Below are positions 45,986 to 57,457 of a stretch of DNA of 64,000 nucleotides, piece by piece; the stretch's first letter is position 1; every line of letters begins with the position of its first letter. The translations under genes were made by a program, and so were the position numbers. The notes beneath the pieces were generated by a model, which made no database searches, was not told the origin of the DNA, and was given only the letters and a program-made list of their open reading frames with translations. This stretch comes from Epiperipatus broadwayi (Eukaryota > Onychophora > Udeonychophora > Euonychophora > Peripatidae), in assembly GCA_028023455.1 (NCBI GenBank), contig JAQFVV010012476.1, positions 3,531,555-3,595,554 on the forward strand. The letters are read 5' to 3'.

Positions 45986-48660
45986 ATGGCTATTCCTTTA
46001 TTGAAGTCAGGAATCTCTCAGCCACTATCCCAGAAAAAAACATGTTCCCACCTTACATTCCATTTCCCACCTTATGTTTTTTCCATATTCTTTTCTATCC
46101 TGCTCCATCCTATTCCATAACATCATCTTCGTCTATGTCATGGCCTTTATATCAGATTCCTCTTATCTTCTTCCAAACCCAGCATAAAGACCAAGAACCC
46201 ATTTTTTATATAATCACTTAGTTTATATTTATTTCCCCACAACTTCATTATTTGTATCCTTTCTGCTTGTAAGTATTTACATTCAATTAGCAGATGCCTA
46301 ATATTTTCCATACCTTCCTTACATAACTTGCAGACTAAATCACCCACATTTCTCCATTTAAACATATATTCCCTTGTTACTAATGATCCTGTTTGAGCCA
46401 TAAACAGTAAACAACTTTCCTTGCTATTATCGTAAATTAACTCACACCCAATATTCTGTTTACTTCTATATAATTTAGATTCCATTTACTCTCCATAATG
46501 TTATTAATTTCTTCAGATTCTTATTTTTTATTAATGCATCTATTCTTCTATCCTATTCTTTGCCTCTATAACATTCAAGACAATCATCCCACATTTTGTA
46601 CAAGTATACTGACATAAAGTCTTTATCCAAATCTTCTGCATATTGTAACTCCCTTTCTCATCATCTGGTTGCCTGTCTTTTACTCATAACCCACTATTTT
46701 GGCTATTTTCTTATTATCCATAAATTGCAATCTACCAAATATTTTATTTTACTTTTTGCATCTCTCATATAAAAACTTGACCATCCGATTTCTCCTTGAA
46801 TTGCCTCATTAGCAATTCACACATCTGCATGTAATGCATATTTTTTCTATTTCTCTTTGTACTTTTTTTAAATAATCTAACACTTCTTTATTCATACGTA
46901 ATGCATCATTACTGTAAGTTAAACATGCTATTACCACTCACATTCATACAATTCTAGCTACATCTTATTGTATGAAAACACTGTTCATTCCTTTAACAGT
47001 CCTTTTCTTTTCTTTGCTTCATTTATCAATTTTTTTCTCCTATTCATCCAAGTAATTTCTCTGATTACTTAAGATGATTCCCAAAATAATTATACCTGTT
47101 CACCACATTTAACTCTACAATCACCAATACAAATTCTTTCTCTTGTTTTTCCCCAGCATTTAACATCATTACTTTTGATTTTACTTTATTAAAATTAATC
47201 CCCATTTCTTTACCCAACCTTGTGCATGTCTTCAGCACAACTTCCATATCTTCCTTAGCAAATAAAAAAAACTAATAATGTATACACTTCCTTGCTATCT
47301 ATTAATGGTACCTATACCCCTCTCCATAATCTTTCTATTGCCCTCTCCATTTTTCTCAAATATAACAAAAACAAAATTATTGACATAGCAAATCCTCACC
47401 TTAGTCCCAGCCCATTTTTAACTCCAGCTGAGTCAATATTTCCTAATTGATATGAATAATGATTATTTTCATACAATATCTTAAAATCCACTAAAGCTCC
47501 ACTCTTTCCCAAATTTATTAAACCTACCCATAATCTATATTTACTCTATCATATGCCTTATCAATATCTATAAAGATGATATATATAACTGCTTACTTGT
47601 ATTCTTATTTATATCTATAAGTTGTGTGACTACAAACAGCTATCTCCTATACTACTATCCATTCTAAAACCTCCTTGCATTTCTCCCATTATATACTTTT
47701 TTTCCATTCATTTTGTCATCCTTCCAGTCACTATATGAGCAAAAACTTTATATAATACCAACATTACTGCTACTAGTTTATAATTGTCTATCTTTCTAGG
47801 ATTCTTATCCTTTCCTTTAAATAATAGCCTTACTCTTGTATTATTCCAGCTATCTGGAAATTGTGTGTCCTGTGCCATCTTATTAAAACATTATAATAGA
47901 TTTAATTTTGCCCTATTTCCTAAATTCATCACTATCTCTGCTGCCCATTTATTTAAACTTCTTTGCTTTCCACTTTTCAACTTCTTCCCTGCCTCATTCA
48001 ATTCATTTTCTATAAAATTAAAATTTTCATTATTAAGTGCTTTTATATTTGTTATCACTCTGTCCTTCACAACTAACATCTTTTCTATATATATTACATA
48101 CTTATTTAAGATTGCCTCTAATTCTTCTCTAGAGCTGCACATTTTTTCTTATATAGTAATACTATTTGTCTCTCCCCTACATTTCCTTCTTTTAATATAT
48201 TTCCAAAAAATTTTACTTTCTTCTCTTCTACTTTTATTAATATCAACCAATAATTTACTATTTAATTTCATTCTTTGTCTATAATTATCTATTTTAGCCA
48301 ACTTCTGTTTATTTAAACAGTATTCCATTAAATATTAACATCTTTTTCACTTTCTTTGTTTTGAATAGAATATTTATATTCTCTGGATGCTTTCTTATTT
48401 TCTTTTAAACTTTTACTAATTCTCACTTTTCTATTACTTTTATTCTTTTGAATATTCTCACCTACAACCCTATTTGCCACTTTTTCTACTTTACCACTTA
48501 TTTTCATCCCCAACAAACTGTTCCATAATTTCTTCTACTTTTATGTTATATTCTTTTAACTTATTTTTATCACCCACTCTCCATCCACATCTTTCAACTT
48601 TCATTATTACTTTCCATTACATTACTAATCATTTCTATTATAAAGAAATTATGATCATTA
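45985..48660 (-). pseudogene. LINE-X, longest copy, RT and C terminus
   Basis: Read on the minus strand from 48660 down. A linker rich in Lys/Asn comes first (EELEAILNKYVIYIEKML and EIVMNLGNRAKLNLL at 48142-47891). The RT fingers follow near 47850-47700 (DSWNNTRVRLLFKGKDKN, IDNYK, YKVFAHIVTGRM, MQGGFR). Then come AYDRVN near 47550, a decayed GLR.GFAMSIILF near 47400-47370, the thumb at 47247-47065 (LGKEMGINFNKVKSKVM) and the C-terminal zinc region at 46485-46147 (CKLCKEGMENIRHLLIEC). The 3' UTR reaches about 45990. The YxDD box is not recognisable and frameshifts are frequent, so it is dead. Plus-strand frames here, including 47784-48284, are shadows. Confidence 0.88.
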
Positions 48661-48664
48661 TTAC

Positions 48665-49430
48665 ATAAACTTTAATTTTCTGTACTTTATTCTTTTTTTT
48701 TATTCATTAATACATAATGTATTGTATGAAATTTATTATTTATGTTGCAAAAATTGCATTGCTGCACCCTAGTAGGTATTTTAAGAAACTATGACTTCAA
48801 ATGTAATGGGTAGAAATAGTACTTAAGAAAATTAGAAGCATCCAAGATAGCATTAACCATGCTAAGTCATTTTCTGGAAAGGTATATAAATAACTTTAAT
48901 TTATGCTCTTTCTAGGTGGAAAATAGGTTGATTTTTTAATGTTGCTAATTTATGTTAACAAATTGTCTATGGATTTTCAACTAATAATATTTGTATACTT
49001 ATTTACTGGACAATATTGGATTACTATTTATGTACATGTGCAAAATTTGAGATTTCTTTAATTTTTTTATTTATCTGTCTTAAATATCATAAGTGTTCGT
49101 TATTCTCTTTTATTTTTTTACTTATTTTTCACCATAAGTTGCTGGTAAATAACTAAGACTTTTTCTGACTTTGATTTTAACTCTCATAGTGTTCTCTTAT
49201 GTTGTTCATTGACTTTTTAGGGGTATCTTGTACAATATATATTATGTATTAACATAAAATTGTGTAAAAATGATCTGTTGTGTCTTGAAGGGTCAACATT
49301 TAAAAAAAATGTTATCTCTGATTTTATCAATCTTTAGATTATTAACCTATAGTGATATGAACTTTCATGAAAAAATGTGATTCCATAATTATGGTTTACC
49401 TTTTTCTGGTAACATTCATAGTTTAAACAA
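48665..49430. other. AT-rich DNA
   Basis: No gene or repeat relative recognised. Confidence 0.55.
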
Positions 49431-49612
49431 GGCAAAACTCCATACAGTAGTGCCACCCTGTGCCAACCAGAGTAATCAATGGATGCCAGAAGGCTTGTGC
49501 ATAAAATTTCTATCTAGTTCCTACTCATCCAATATCCCCAGCTAGTTTCTTGCTTGTGGCCTTCATCATGTGCTAGTATAAGAGATGGTGATCAGGTGAT
49601 GTTTAGTGGTTT
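49430..49612 (+). repeat. Family A copy, short
   Basis: GCAAAACTCCATACAGTAGT, GAGTAATCAATGGATGCCAG and CTACTCATCCAATATCCCCA form the left arm. After a deletion of the opposite arm the outer end remains (GAGATGGTGATCAGGTGATG, TTTAGTGGTTTAA). The terminal TTTAA matches the end of the 58.93-59.22 kb copy. Confidence 0.8.
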
Positions 49613-50354
49613 AACTCATAGTTTACTCTTTATGATGATTGGTTATAACTTTTTATGATGAGGGAACATTTTCATGCATAATCTGTTAGTCTGCTAGTCA
49701 AGCAGAAGCATTATTTTTTGGCATAACACTTTTCACATGCCAATTATTATGTTATTTCTGCTATTATGTTACTTGATTAAATCCACTTATGAGCCTCTCA
49801 TACATCTTTTTTTTTACATAATCCATTCAGATTTATATGATACATTCAATAAGTCATTATTTATCTTTTCTTTTCCACAATTATTTTTAAGAATTGATGC
49901 TGTAGAATTGGGTATTTTAAAAAGTGCTGAGTACACAATTTTTTTATTTTTAATAATTTGAAAAAGTTTCTTTCTAACATCTTGTTATTTTTAATATTTT
50001 AGGTTTGACATTCTAATGTAAAAAATTCTTATTCAAATATAAAATAGCATTTAATGGCTTATTGAAGATCAAAAATCTTCTCAGAATTATCCAGAGAGAT
50101 ATATACACATATTTATATAACTTTTGGTCTTGACTAATTGACCAATTATTGTTAATAATTTTCATCACACCTGTATTTACTAAATTACTGCATGAATATA
50201 ATATGTGCTTCTGATATATATAATTAGTACAAGATCTAGCAAGTTTTCAAATATGGGTGCAATGCATTACAACCTAATGTAAAAACAATCTCATTTAATC
50301 AAGACAGAGAATTATAAATTAAATGTTTGTAATGTAATTAAATTAATTCTTTTC

Positions 50355-50355
<1 letters not shown>
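49613..50355. other. AT-rich DNA
   Basis: A 74-codon frame at 49737-49961 is Leu/Ile/Phe-rich and unrecognised. Nothing else seen. Confidence 0.5.

Positions 50356-50360
<5 letters not shown>

Positions 50361-50436
<76 letters not shown>
50361..50436. repeat. (TA)n microsatellite
   Basis: An uninterrupted TA run of about 75 bp. Confidence 0.97.
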
Positions 50437-50437
<1 letters not shown>

Positions 50438-50990
50438 AACTACAAGTGCTCATATATAGTTGATTATCATATGTAATTACATGACCCATCCACTGCTTAA
50501 AATTGACCAATAGAATATCAGCAATATGTTGTCAAGTCAACACTCAAATGATAAATAGAAATCCACTTATTGTCAATGTCAAAGATTTTTAAATAGACTT
50601 TGAATGTTAGCAACAGACTTAAGCAGATTGATATTTAAACTATGAAGATGTTCTTAAATTAAATCCATTAAACAGGTCAGAATAAACTATCTAAAGGTAG
50701 ATTAATGAATAATCATTTTTATAACCTTTCAATCAAGCTATTACTTAATACATTAAATATAATATAACGTAAGCGCACATAGACAATTAGTTATCATATG
50801 TAAATTAGATTATACCAGCAAATGTTTAAAATTAACCAATAGAATATCTGTTTAAATTAAATGCTGTCACTCAAAGTATACTTAAGACCTTAGACCCTGA
50901 TAATAAATAGATTTCAATTACCTGATTGATGCCTTGCTAACAAATTTATAATATCCCATTGCTTTATTTTAGGCATTGAATGGGATGATT
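50437..50990. other. AT-rich DNA with a diverged duplication
   Basis: GTGCTCATATATAGTTGATTATCATATGTAA with AATTGACCAATAGAATATC at about 50448-50520 resembles GCGCACATAGACAATTAGTTATCATATGTAA with AATTAACCAATAGAATATC at about 50772-50850. This suggests a roughly 325-bp-spaced duplication. No gene. Confidence 0.5.
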
Positions 50991-50996
50991 TGATAT

Positions 50997-51590
50997 AAGG
51001 GATTTGAACTCAGACTTTCAAATTCCCCACATCTATCCAATACATCTTATACAAATGATACACATGACCACATACATATGAAAATGATCAATGATGATCA
51101 GTATATATATTTCATGCTAAACCAGCACTCATCAGTTGGTCTAAATCACCATCTCCCACACATATACACAATCACTGCTCTCTTTATATTAAGATGGCAA
51201 ATCTTCAAACTTTAATGGACAAGCTTCAATCTTTTCCACTATCCAACTCTTCAGCCATCCATGTCACTGAAAATTTGATGCCAATAATACTGTCATGCCC
51301 ATGTTGACCTTAAGTCAGTCTGACTCCGCACACATAGAACCTTAATATTAAAAGTTTGAAGATTTGCTATCTTAATATATACTGAGCAGTGATTGTATAT
51401 ATGTGTGGGAGATAGGGAGTTGGATCAAATGATGAGTGCTGGTTCTGCATGAAATATGTATATTGGAAATCACTGATCTTTTTTGCATGTGAGTGGTCAT
51501 GTGTATCAGTTGTATAAGAAGGATTGGATAGATGTGGAAAGTTTAAAATTGTAAGTTCAAGTTTCTTATAATTACATTAAGTTTAGTGTA
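50997..51590. repeat. Family B foldback copy, longest
   Basis: The left half (AGGGATTTGAACTCAGACTTTC, ATTTCATGCTAAACCAGCACTCATCA, CAAATCTTCAAACTTTAATGG, GCCATCCATGTCACTG) is mirrored by the right half (AAGTTTGAAGATTTGCTATC, ATGATGAGTGCTGGTTCTGC, GAGTGGTCATGTGTATCAG, GATAGATGTGGAAAG). The middle keeps the long-form segment also present at 2.1 kb (CCCATGTTGACCTTAAGTCAG). It links the directional and the foldback versions of the family. Confidence 0.85.
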
Positions 51591-51627
51591 GACAATATAT
51601 ATGTATTTAAATATGACATACATATAT

Positions 51628-52352
51628 AGTTTGTTTGACTGGATTTGAAGATATTTATGTATATGAAAAATCCATGCTTTCAAGCTGATAGAAATGTGTT
51701 TCATAAATGCTGATTGTAGAGTTGGTATTTAGATCTAGTCTTCCTACCCTTTACTAATGTGGGCCAACTAGCTCAAAACCATGGTCTAAAAGTTGGAGAC
51801 AATGAAAGAGATATTGAATTCTATCTCTCTCAGCATTTATGTAAACAAAGGTTGTTAGTGAGCTTTTGATAAAGCTCCATCTAGTGATCATACAATGCAA
51901 ACTAAGAGCAAGTAACGAAATTTATAACTTGTTTTGTTTATCATAAACGTACCCTTGAAGGATTTGCAATGATATAGATTGCAGAGGCTTTTACTGTATG
52001 GTGAAGCTGAACTGAATTCAGACCCATATAGCTATCTAGTTTGTTTGACTGTATTTGAAGATATTTACATATCTGAAAAATTCATGCTTTCAAAAACATG
52101 TTTCATAAATGCTGATTGTAGGGTTGGTATTTAGATCTAGTTTCTATTCTTCGTACCCTCTACTGACGTGGGCCATCTAGCTCAAAACCATGGTTTAAAG
52201 GTTGGAGACAATGAAAGAGATATTGAATTCTATCTCTCTCAGCGTTTATGTAAACAAAGCTTGTTAGTGAGTTATTGGTAAAGCTCCATCTAGTGATCAT
52301 AAAATGCAAGCTAAGAGCAAGTTACAAAATTTATAACTTGTTTTGTTTATCA
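51628..52352. repeat. ~320-bp direct duplication, spacing ~0.4 kb
   Basis: The unit at about 51628-51950 recurs at about 52036-52352 with moderate divergence. Shared pieces are TAGTTTGTTTGACTG, TTCATAAATGCTGATTGTAG, GGTATTTAGATCTAGT, AGCTCAAAACCATGGT, GACAATGAAAGAGATATTGA, AAAGCTCCATCTAGTGATCA and ATAACTTGTTTTGTTTATCA. No open frame is shared. The sequence AAAGCTCCATCTAGTGATC may be from an unrecognised transposon. Confidence 0.9.
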
Positions 52353-52359
52353 TATATAT

Positions 52360-53130
52360 ATATAACTTTCATTCTTAACTATAACAAAAGGCTATTAATA
52401 AACCATAATGCATCTCTGCAATTATTAAGTTGCTATGCCAGTACAAAACAATCATTTGCACTGTCCAGATGAATATATGGATTAGCAGATCTGACATATT
52501 TCTAAGCAAGGGTAAAGTCCACTATATTCCAGACATAAATACAGCCTCAATTATAGACTGCTTAGTGTCAATCTTTATGGGAATTTAATGCCTATGTATG
52601 CCAAATATTAGTAATATTAATAAATATAATATTTCCCCAAACAATGATGCAACATTAATTTTAACTTATGGCCTTTGCAGAAATGTTTCATAATCCTTCA
52701 AACAGCAATAATTGATAAAAGAAAAGTCAATCCTTATGTGTTGGGCATACGTTTTGTCAGAACCAATACCATCACAATCCTGAAAAGCAATTGACACTCA
52801 CAAACACAGCAACTAAGTCTCTGTTTAAACACCATTACACTACTGAATTTGGTATTAAAATTTGAATGTCATTGTGTATGATGAAATGTCAGTTGATTTT
52901 CAGGTTGTTTTGTTGTTCATTATGTATGACCAACAGAAGTTGATAGATATTTTTTTATTAAATTCTGCTGTTTGAAAAATCATGGAAAATTTCTATAGAA
53001 AGTGTAAGTTAAATTTAATAATAGTAATATTTTAAAAACACGCGCATACACATATACATAATTTACCTATACTAAATTTGCCTTAGACAATATCTTAATA
53101 TAAGTTCATCCCAATCCCCTTTTATTAATA
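52360..53130. other. Intergenic DNA
   Basis: AT-rich with no recognised element. The 65-codon frame at 52275-52472 starts inside the duplication and has no motif. Confidence 0.5.
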
Positions 53131-53139
53131 TATATGGAT

Positions 53140-53530
53140 AAATAATGGTCTGGTAATATGAGGGATTAGATTGATATAATGTCCACATGGATTTGACTAC
53201 AATACCAAATCCAATAAGAGCTTCGGGCATTCCATCATTGATTTTTTAATGAAGTAGATGGTTGAATAAATGAAAGGGTGAGAAGATTGAAGACTGTCCA
53301 TTAAAGTGTGAGGAATTACTATATTATAAAGTGAGCACTCATTGTATATATGTGTAGGAGATTATAGAATGGCTCGACTGATGAGTGCTGGTTTTGCATG
53401 AAATGCGTACATAAAAAATCATATATATTGTTCACATGTATGTGGTCATGTTCATCGGTTACTTAAAATGGTGTGGAGGAAGAATATACCTTGAAAAGTC
53501 CTAAAGTCAAATCCCGCTACTTACACACAC
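53140..53530 (-). repeat. Family B repeat copy
   Basis: The reverse orientation of the core is visible in GACTGTCCATTAAAGTGTGA, GAGCACTCATTGTATATATG, TGATGAGTGCTGGTTTTGCA, TGAAATGCGTA, ATGTATGTGGTCATGTTCAT and AAAAGTCCTAAAGTCAAATCCC. No opposite arm. Confidence 0.75.
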
Positions 53531-54115
53531 ATATATATATATGGGTATGTGTGGATGTAATTTCATGCAGCAATTACAAATTCTATTTTAATTAATATTT
53601 AAACTACCCTCTAACTGTCTGGTTCAATAACTTTTTACAGTAAGACAATGATTATTTCTTACTGTATTTTAGATGCTGTTATTTATAGCAATTCATAACA
53701 GTAATGGCCAGAGAGCAATCTTAAACCATCTTATATATTTTAATGTAAATTGCTTTTGAAAGAATTTATATTAATTTTATATTACATAAATGACATATGA
53801 ATATCTATTTTAGAGTTTTTAAAAATGAGTGAAACAACTTCACTCTTTAAAATTAATAACAGTTCTTTCAAAAACAATTTACAGTAAGTTATATAAGGAG
53901 ATTTAAAATTGCTTGCTGAATGTTGTTATTCTAAATAACTCTACATAAAAAGATCTATAATATAATAAGGAATTTATCATTTCTTTTTTGTAAAATGTTA
54001 TTGAACAAGGAACCTTAGGGCAGTCCATAAATGAACTGAAACAGAATTAATAATTACTACAAAATATTAAATTTATTCATTATAAAAATATTACTTACCC
54101 CCACTATATATATAC
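53531..54115. other. AT-rich DNA
   Basis: TA-rich with no gene. A short diverged inverted similarity (CTTTCAAAAACAATTTACAGT near 53868 and TGTAAATTGCTTTTGAAAGA near 53743) suggests another small foldback. Confidence 0.5.
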
Positions 54116-54117
54116 AC

Positions 54118-56278
54118 ATGTAAACAAAAGGTTTAAATTACCTTCTTCCAGGCTATGAATTAAAACTGTTGAACAAAGACTCAATAATAAAATGAATCGA
54201 TCTATTATTTGAGATCTGATGCTCATAAGCATACCTTTGTCAACATTGTTGATTATTCAGAATGAAATTAATTTATCAGCCATATAGTATGTGACACTGA
54301 AGAGTTATAAAACTCGATCAATTATACAAGGCTGGAGACAGAATCTTATTTTTAACACCTTGATTATAATAACTGAATAAGATTTAATATGTAAATTTTA
54401 AATCATATGTAGCTCAATATATATATAATTATAATTGAAATAATATTTTTAACGGTTTACAAACAATTACAAATAATCTTTAAATCTGCAGAAGTACTTT
54501 CGGTTACTTTCTAACCTGCCTCAACTGCCATTAAATTCAAAAACTAAAAGCGGTAGCAAACGTCATCAATTTAAATTCCACAAATCTCGTATTTTAATGT
54601 TAGAAGCTTGTCGATTTATTAAATGCGTTTTATTCCTGTTTATAAAAATTGCCTCTTTAATTTTTCTTTTACTATGGTTTCTCTCTTCGTGAAGAATTTT
54701 AACATTTTCAAAATTAAATTTAAATTTATATTTACATGTTTTTTCATGATCGAAGAAAACTGAAGAAGATATTAAATCACCATTATTTTTATTTTTTACA
54801 TGCTTATATAACAATTTGTGTTCCTTCAATCTTTTCTCAATGCTACATCTAGATTCACCTATATATGATAGCATACAATCACAAAAAATTTGATATATGA
54901 CATTACTTTTTTGCTTGGCAGGTATGACATCCTTAGAATTATTAACTAATTTATTAATATTGTTTGGAACTTAGAATGAAACATTAAATACATTCTTATA
55001 TAAATCCTTAAAAAATTTTACTTGTGGATTTGAAATAAATGGAATAGATATCCATTTTTTATTATTAATCTTCATTTCTTTTAAATTATAATAATTTTTT
55101 TTAAATTGACTTAAAGTATTGTTTATTTGTTCCATTTTATAACCAACATCAAGCAATTCCTTGGCAAATATCTCAATATTTTTCAATTTATCACTTTGGT
55201 AACGACATAATTTTTCATTCCAAAACAAAAAAGATTTAAAACTTGCCATCTTATGCATCATTGGTACTTTTGATTTACAATTTATATATCCTCTTTTTTG
55301 CAATGGCTTAATTATTAGTTTATAATTTAATATACTGTTATCTCTTGTGATCATTAAATCTAAATAGTTAATCTTATGGTCCTGTTCTTTTTCAATAGTC
55401 CATTTCAAGCCATTCAACTTATTTAATTCCTCTATAAGCAAATTTATACTATTAGTGTTTCCACAGACAAAAACATCATCCACATATCTTTTGTAAATTT
55501 TAATATCTCCAAAAATACACATATTTAAAATTTTTTTGTGATTGTATGCTATCATATATAGGTGAATCTAGGTGCAGCATTGAGAAAAGTTTGAAGAAAC
55601 ATGAATTGTTAAATAAGCATGTAAAAAAAATAATAATGGTGATTTAATATCTTCTTCAGTTTTCTTCGATCATGAAATACATGTAAATATAAATTTAAAT
55701 TTAATTTTGAAAATGTTAAAATTCTTCACGAAGAGAGAAACCATAGTAAAAGAAAAATTAAAGAGGCAATTTTTATAAACAGGAATAAAACGCATTTAAT
55801 AAATCGACAAGCTTCTAACATTAAAATACGAGATTCGTGGAATTTGAATTGATGACGTTTGCTTCCACTTTTAGTTTTTGAATTTAATGGCAGTTGAGGC
55901 AGGTTAGAAAGTAACCGAAAGTACTTCTGTGGATTTAAAGATTATTTGTAATTGTTTATAAACCGTTAAAAATATTATTTCAATTATAATTACAATATTG
56001 TTTTTAATTAACGGATATTTTATTTATTTTACATATATATATAAACATATACATAATTGTATAATTGATTGAGCTTAATAACTCTTAAGTGCCATATGCC
56101 ATCTGGCTGATAAATTAATTTTATTCTAAATTACCAAAAATGTTGACAAACATATGATTATAAACATCAGAGCTCCAAGAATCAGTTGATTCATTCTATT
56201 CTTGATTCTTTGGTTAACATTTCGAGTGCTTTTAATTCATAGCTTGAGGAGAAGGTAATTTATTGTCCTTGTTTACAT
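54118..56278. mobile_element. Penelope-like element flanked by ~750-bp inverted arms
   Basis: The left arm (about 54118-54891) and right arm (about 55530-56278) are reverse complements with scattered differences. Outer ends are TGTAAACAAAAGG and CCTTGTTTACA. Inner ends are GATAGCATACAATCACAAAAA and TTTTTGTGATTGTATGCTATC. The 0.64-kb centre codes, on the minus strand, for the C-terminal part of a Penelope-type reverse transcriptase, running into the left arm that encodes the GIY-YIG endonuclease. The right arm therefore carries a second, frame-broken copy of the endonuclease domain in the opposite orientation. Most of the RT is missing. Inverted partial copies at the end of Penelope-like insertions are known for this order. 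Confidence 0.88.
54566..55555 (-). pseudogene. Penelope-like RT C terminus and GIY-YIG endonuclease, one in-frame stop
   Basis: One reading frame runs from 55555 to 54566, interrupted by a single TAA at about 54973-54971. Part 1 (194 codons) has YKRYVDDVFV with the YVDD catalytic box (residues 24-27), then NYLDLMITR, typical of the Penelope RT palm/thumb. After the stop the frame continues (VIYQIFCDC) into YIGESRCSIEKRLKEH, the YIG half of GIY-YIG with its conserved Arg and His, and a likely catalytic Glu in IKEAIFINRN (about residue 74 of the second part). The RT N terminus and motifs A-B are missing at the arm junction. The element should have copied RNA at a nick made by its own endonuclease; this copy cannot. 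Confidence 0.9.
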
Positions 56279-56760
56279 ATACATTGAACTATGTTTAATT
56301 TAAAGTTTACACACATGGACACATAAAAGAGGCTATATTAATTTTATGAAATCATCAAATATTAATAAATCATCAATAATCAAACATTAAAATACCAGAA
56401 TTTTGTGGGAACTGAATGGAATTATGGGAGTTATGATATGATGTCTCTCAACATTATATAGTTGACAAAGACTAAACGCAATTTAGTTGAATGTACTTCT
56501 AATAGAATAAGTTAAATTATATGAATATTACTGTATTTAATATATATAAATTTTAATATATATATATATATATATATACATCATTTGAATGAATTATGAT
56601 ACTTTTTTGCATCCATAACTTAAATTGATAAATTCTATTTAATGTAACCAGTCTCTTACACTGTATTATTACATTGTATTTGTGATAATGAACATACCTT
56701 TATGAGATCTCTTAGAGAGTGGAACACCTGTAACAAGTCTAGAATAGCCATATAATGTTT
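56279..56760. other. AT-rich DNA
   Basis: A TA run lies at about 56557-56578. No gene recognised. Confidence 0.55.
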
Positions 56761-56764
56761 TATA

Positions 56765-57103
56765 TAAACCTATTCACACAACAAGCAAATCAAAATATAT
56801 TATTAAGATAGTTCAAAAGCCAGATTTACAAAGAATCATTTAAAAAAACTTGTAAATAATAGCCATTTATTATTATATCAATGCAAATCTATTTTGTCAG
56901 ATAAAAGACAATTTATTACTATAGAACAAATTAAAGGTCAGATAAACTGATTATTTTTTCTCTGACAAAATAGATTGCCACTAATATAAGAAAATGTGGA
57001 TGTTATCTACAAGTTCATTTAAATGGTTCTTCAGGGAACTAGCTTGTGAATTATCATGGTAAAGTAATAGAACTTTACTTCATGAATAGGTTTATATTCT
57101 TAA
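56765..57103. repeat. Family C foldback
   Basis: The left arm (AAACCTATTCAC, AATCATTTAAAAAAACTTGTA, GCAAATCTATTTTGTCAGA) is mirrored by the right arm (TCTGACAAAATAGATTGCC, CTACAAGTTCATTTAAATGG, CATGAATAGGTTTATAT). The spacer is about 60 bp. The inner 17-bp arms are perfect; the outer parts have diverged. One copy seen. Confidence 0.75.
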
Positions 57104-57457
57104 CATTAAATATTTGTTGCTATAAAAATTATTTATGTGCTTATTAAAATCATTATCTTTTCATATTTGTTTATTTACAAATAACACAAAAATGTTCTTT
57201 AATTACTATTTGAGAAAACTGTTACAACTTTCCCGACAAAACAATGTATGTGGAAAGCAATAAAACCAAAGAAAAATGACTGCATAAATTTATATGGATA
57301 ATATTAAAATAATAATAAAAATTAAACTCCTAAGATATTAGGTCCTGTTAAAATTAAATTCTCCAAAAGATCTTGTAAAACTTAAAATAAGTAAAACTGT
57401 AGTGGTCACACCCAAATGACTCACTTTTACATTGAATAAAATAACAACTAAGATATA
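57104..57457. other. AT-rich DNA
   Basis: Nothing recognised before the minisatellite. Confidence 0.55.

Noticed and set aside
47784-48284. 166-codon plus-strand ORF
   Set aside because: It lies antisense to the LINE-X reverse-transcriptase region; its Leu/Phe/Ser-rich translation is a shadow.
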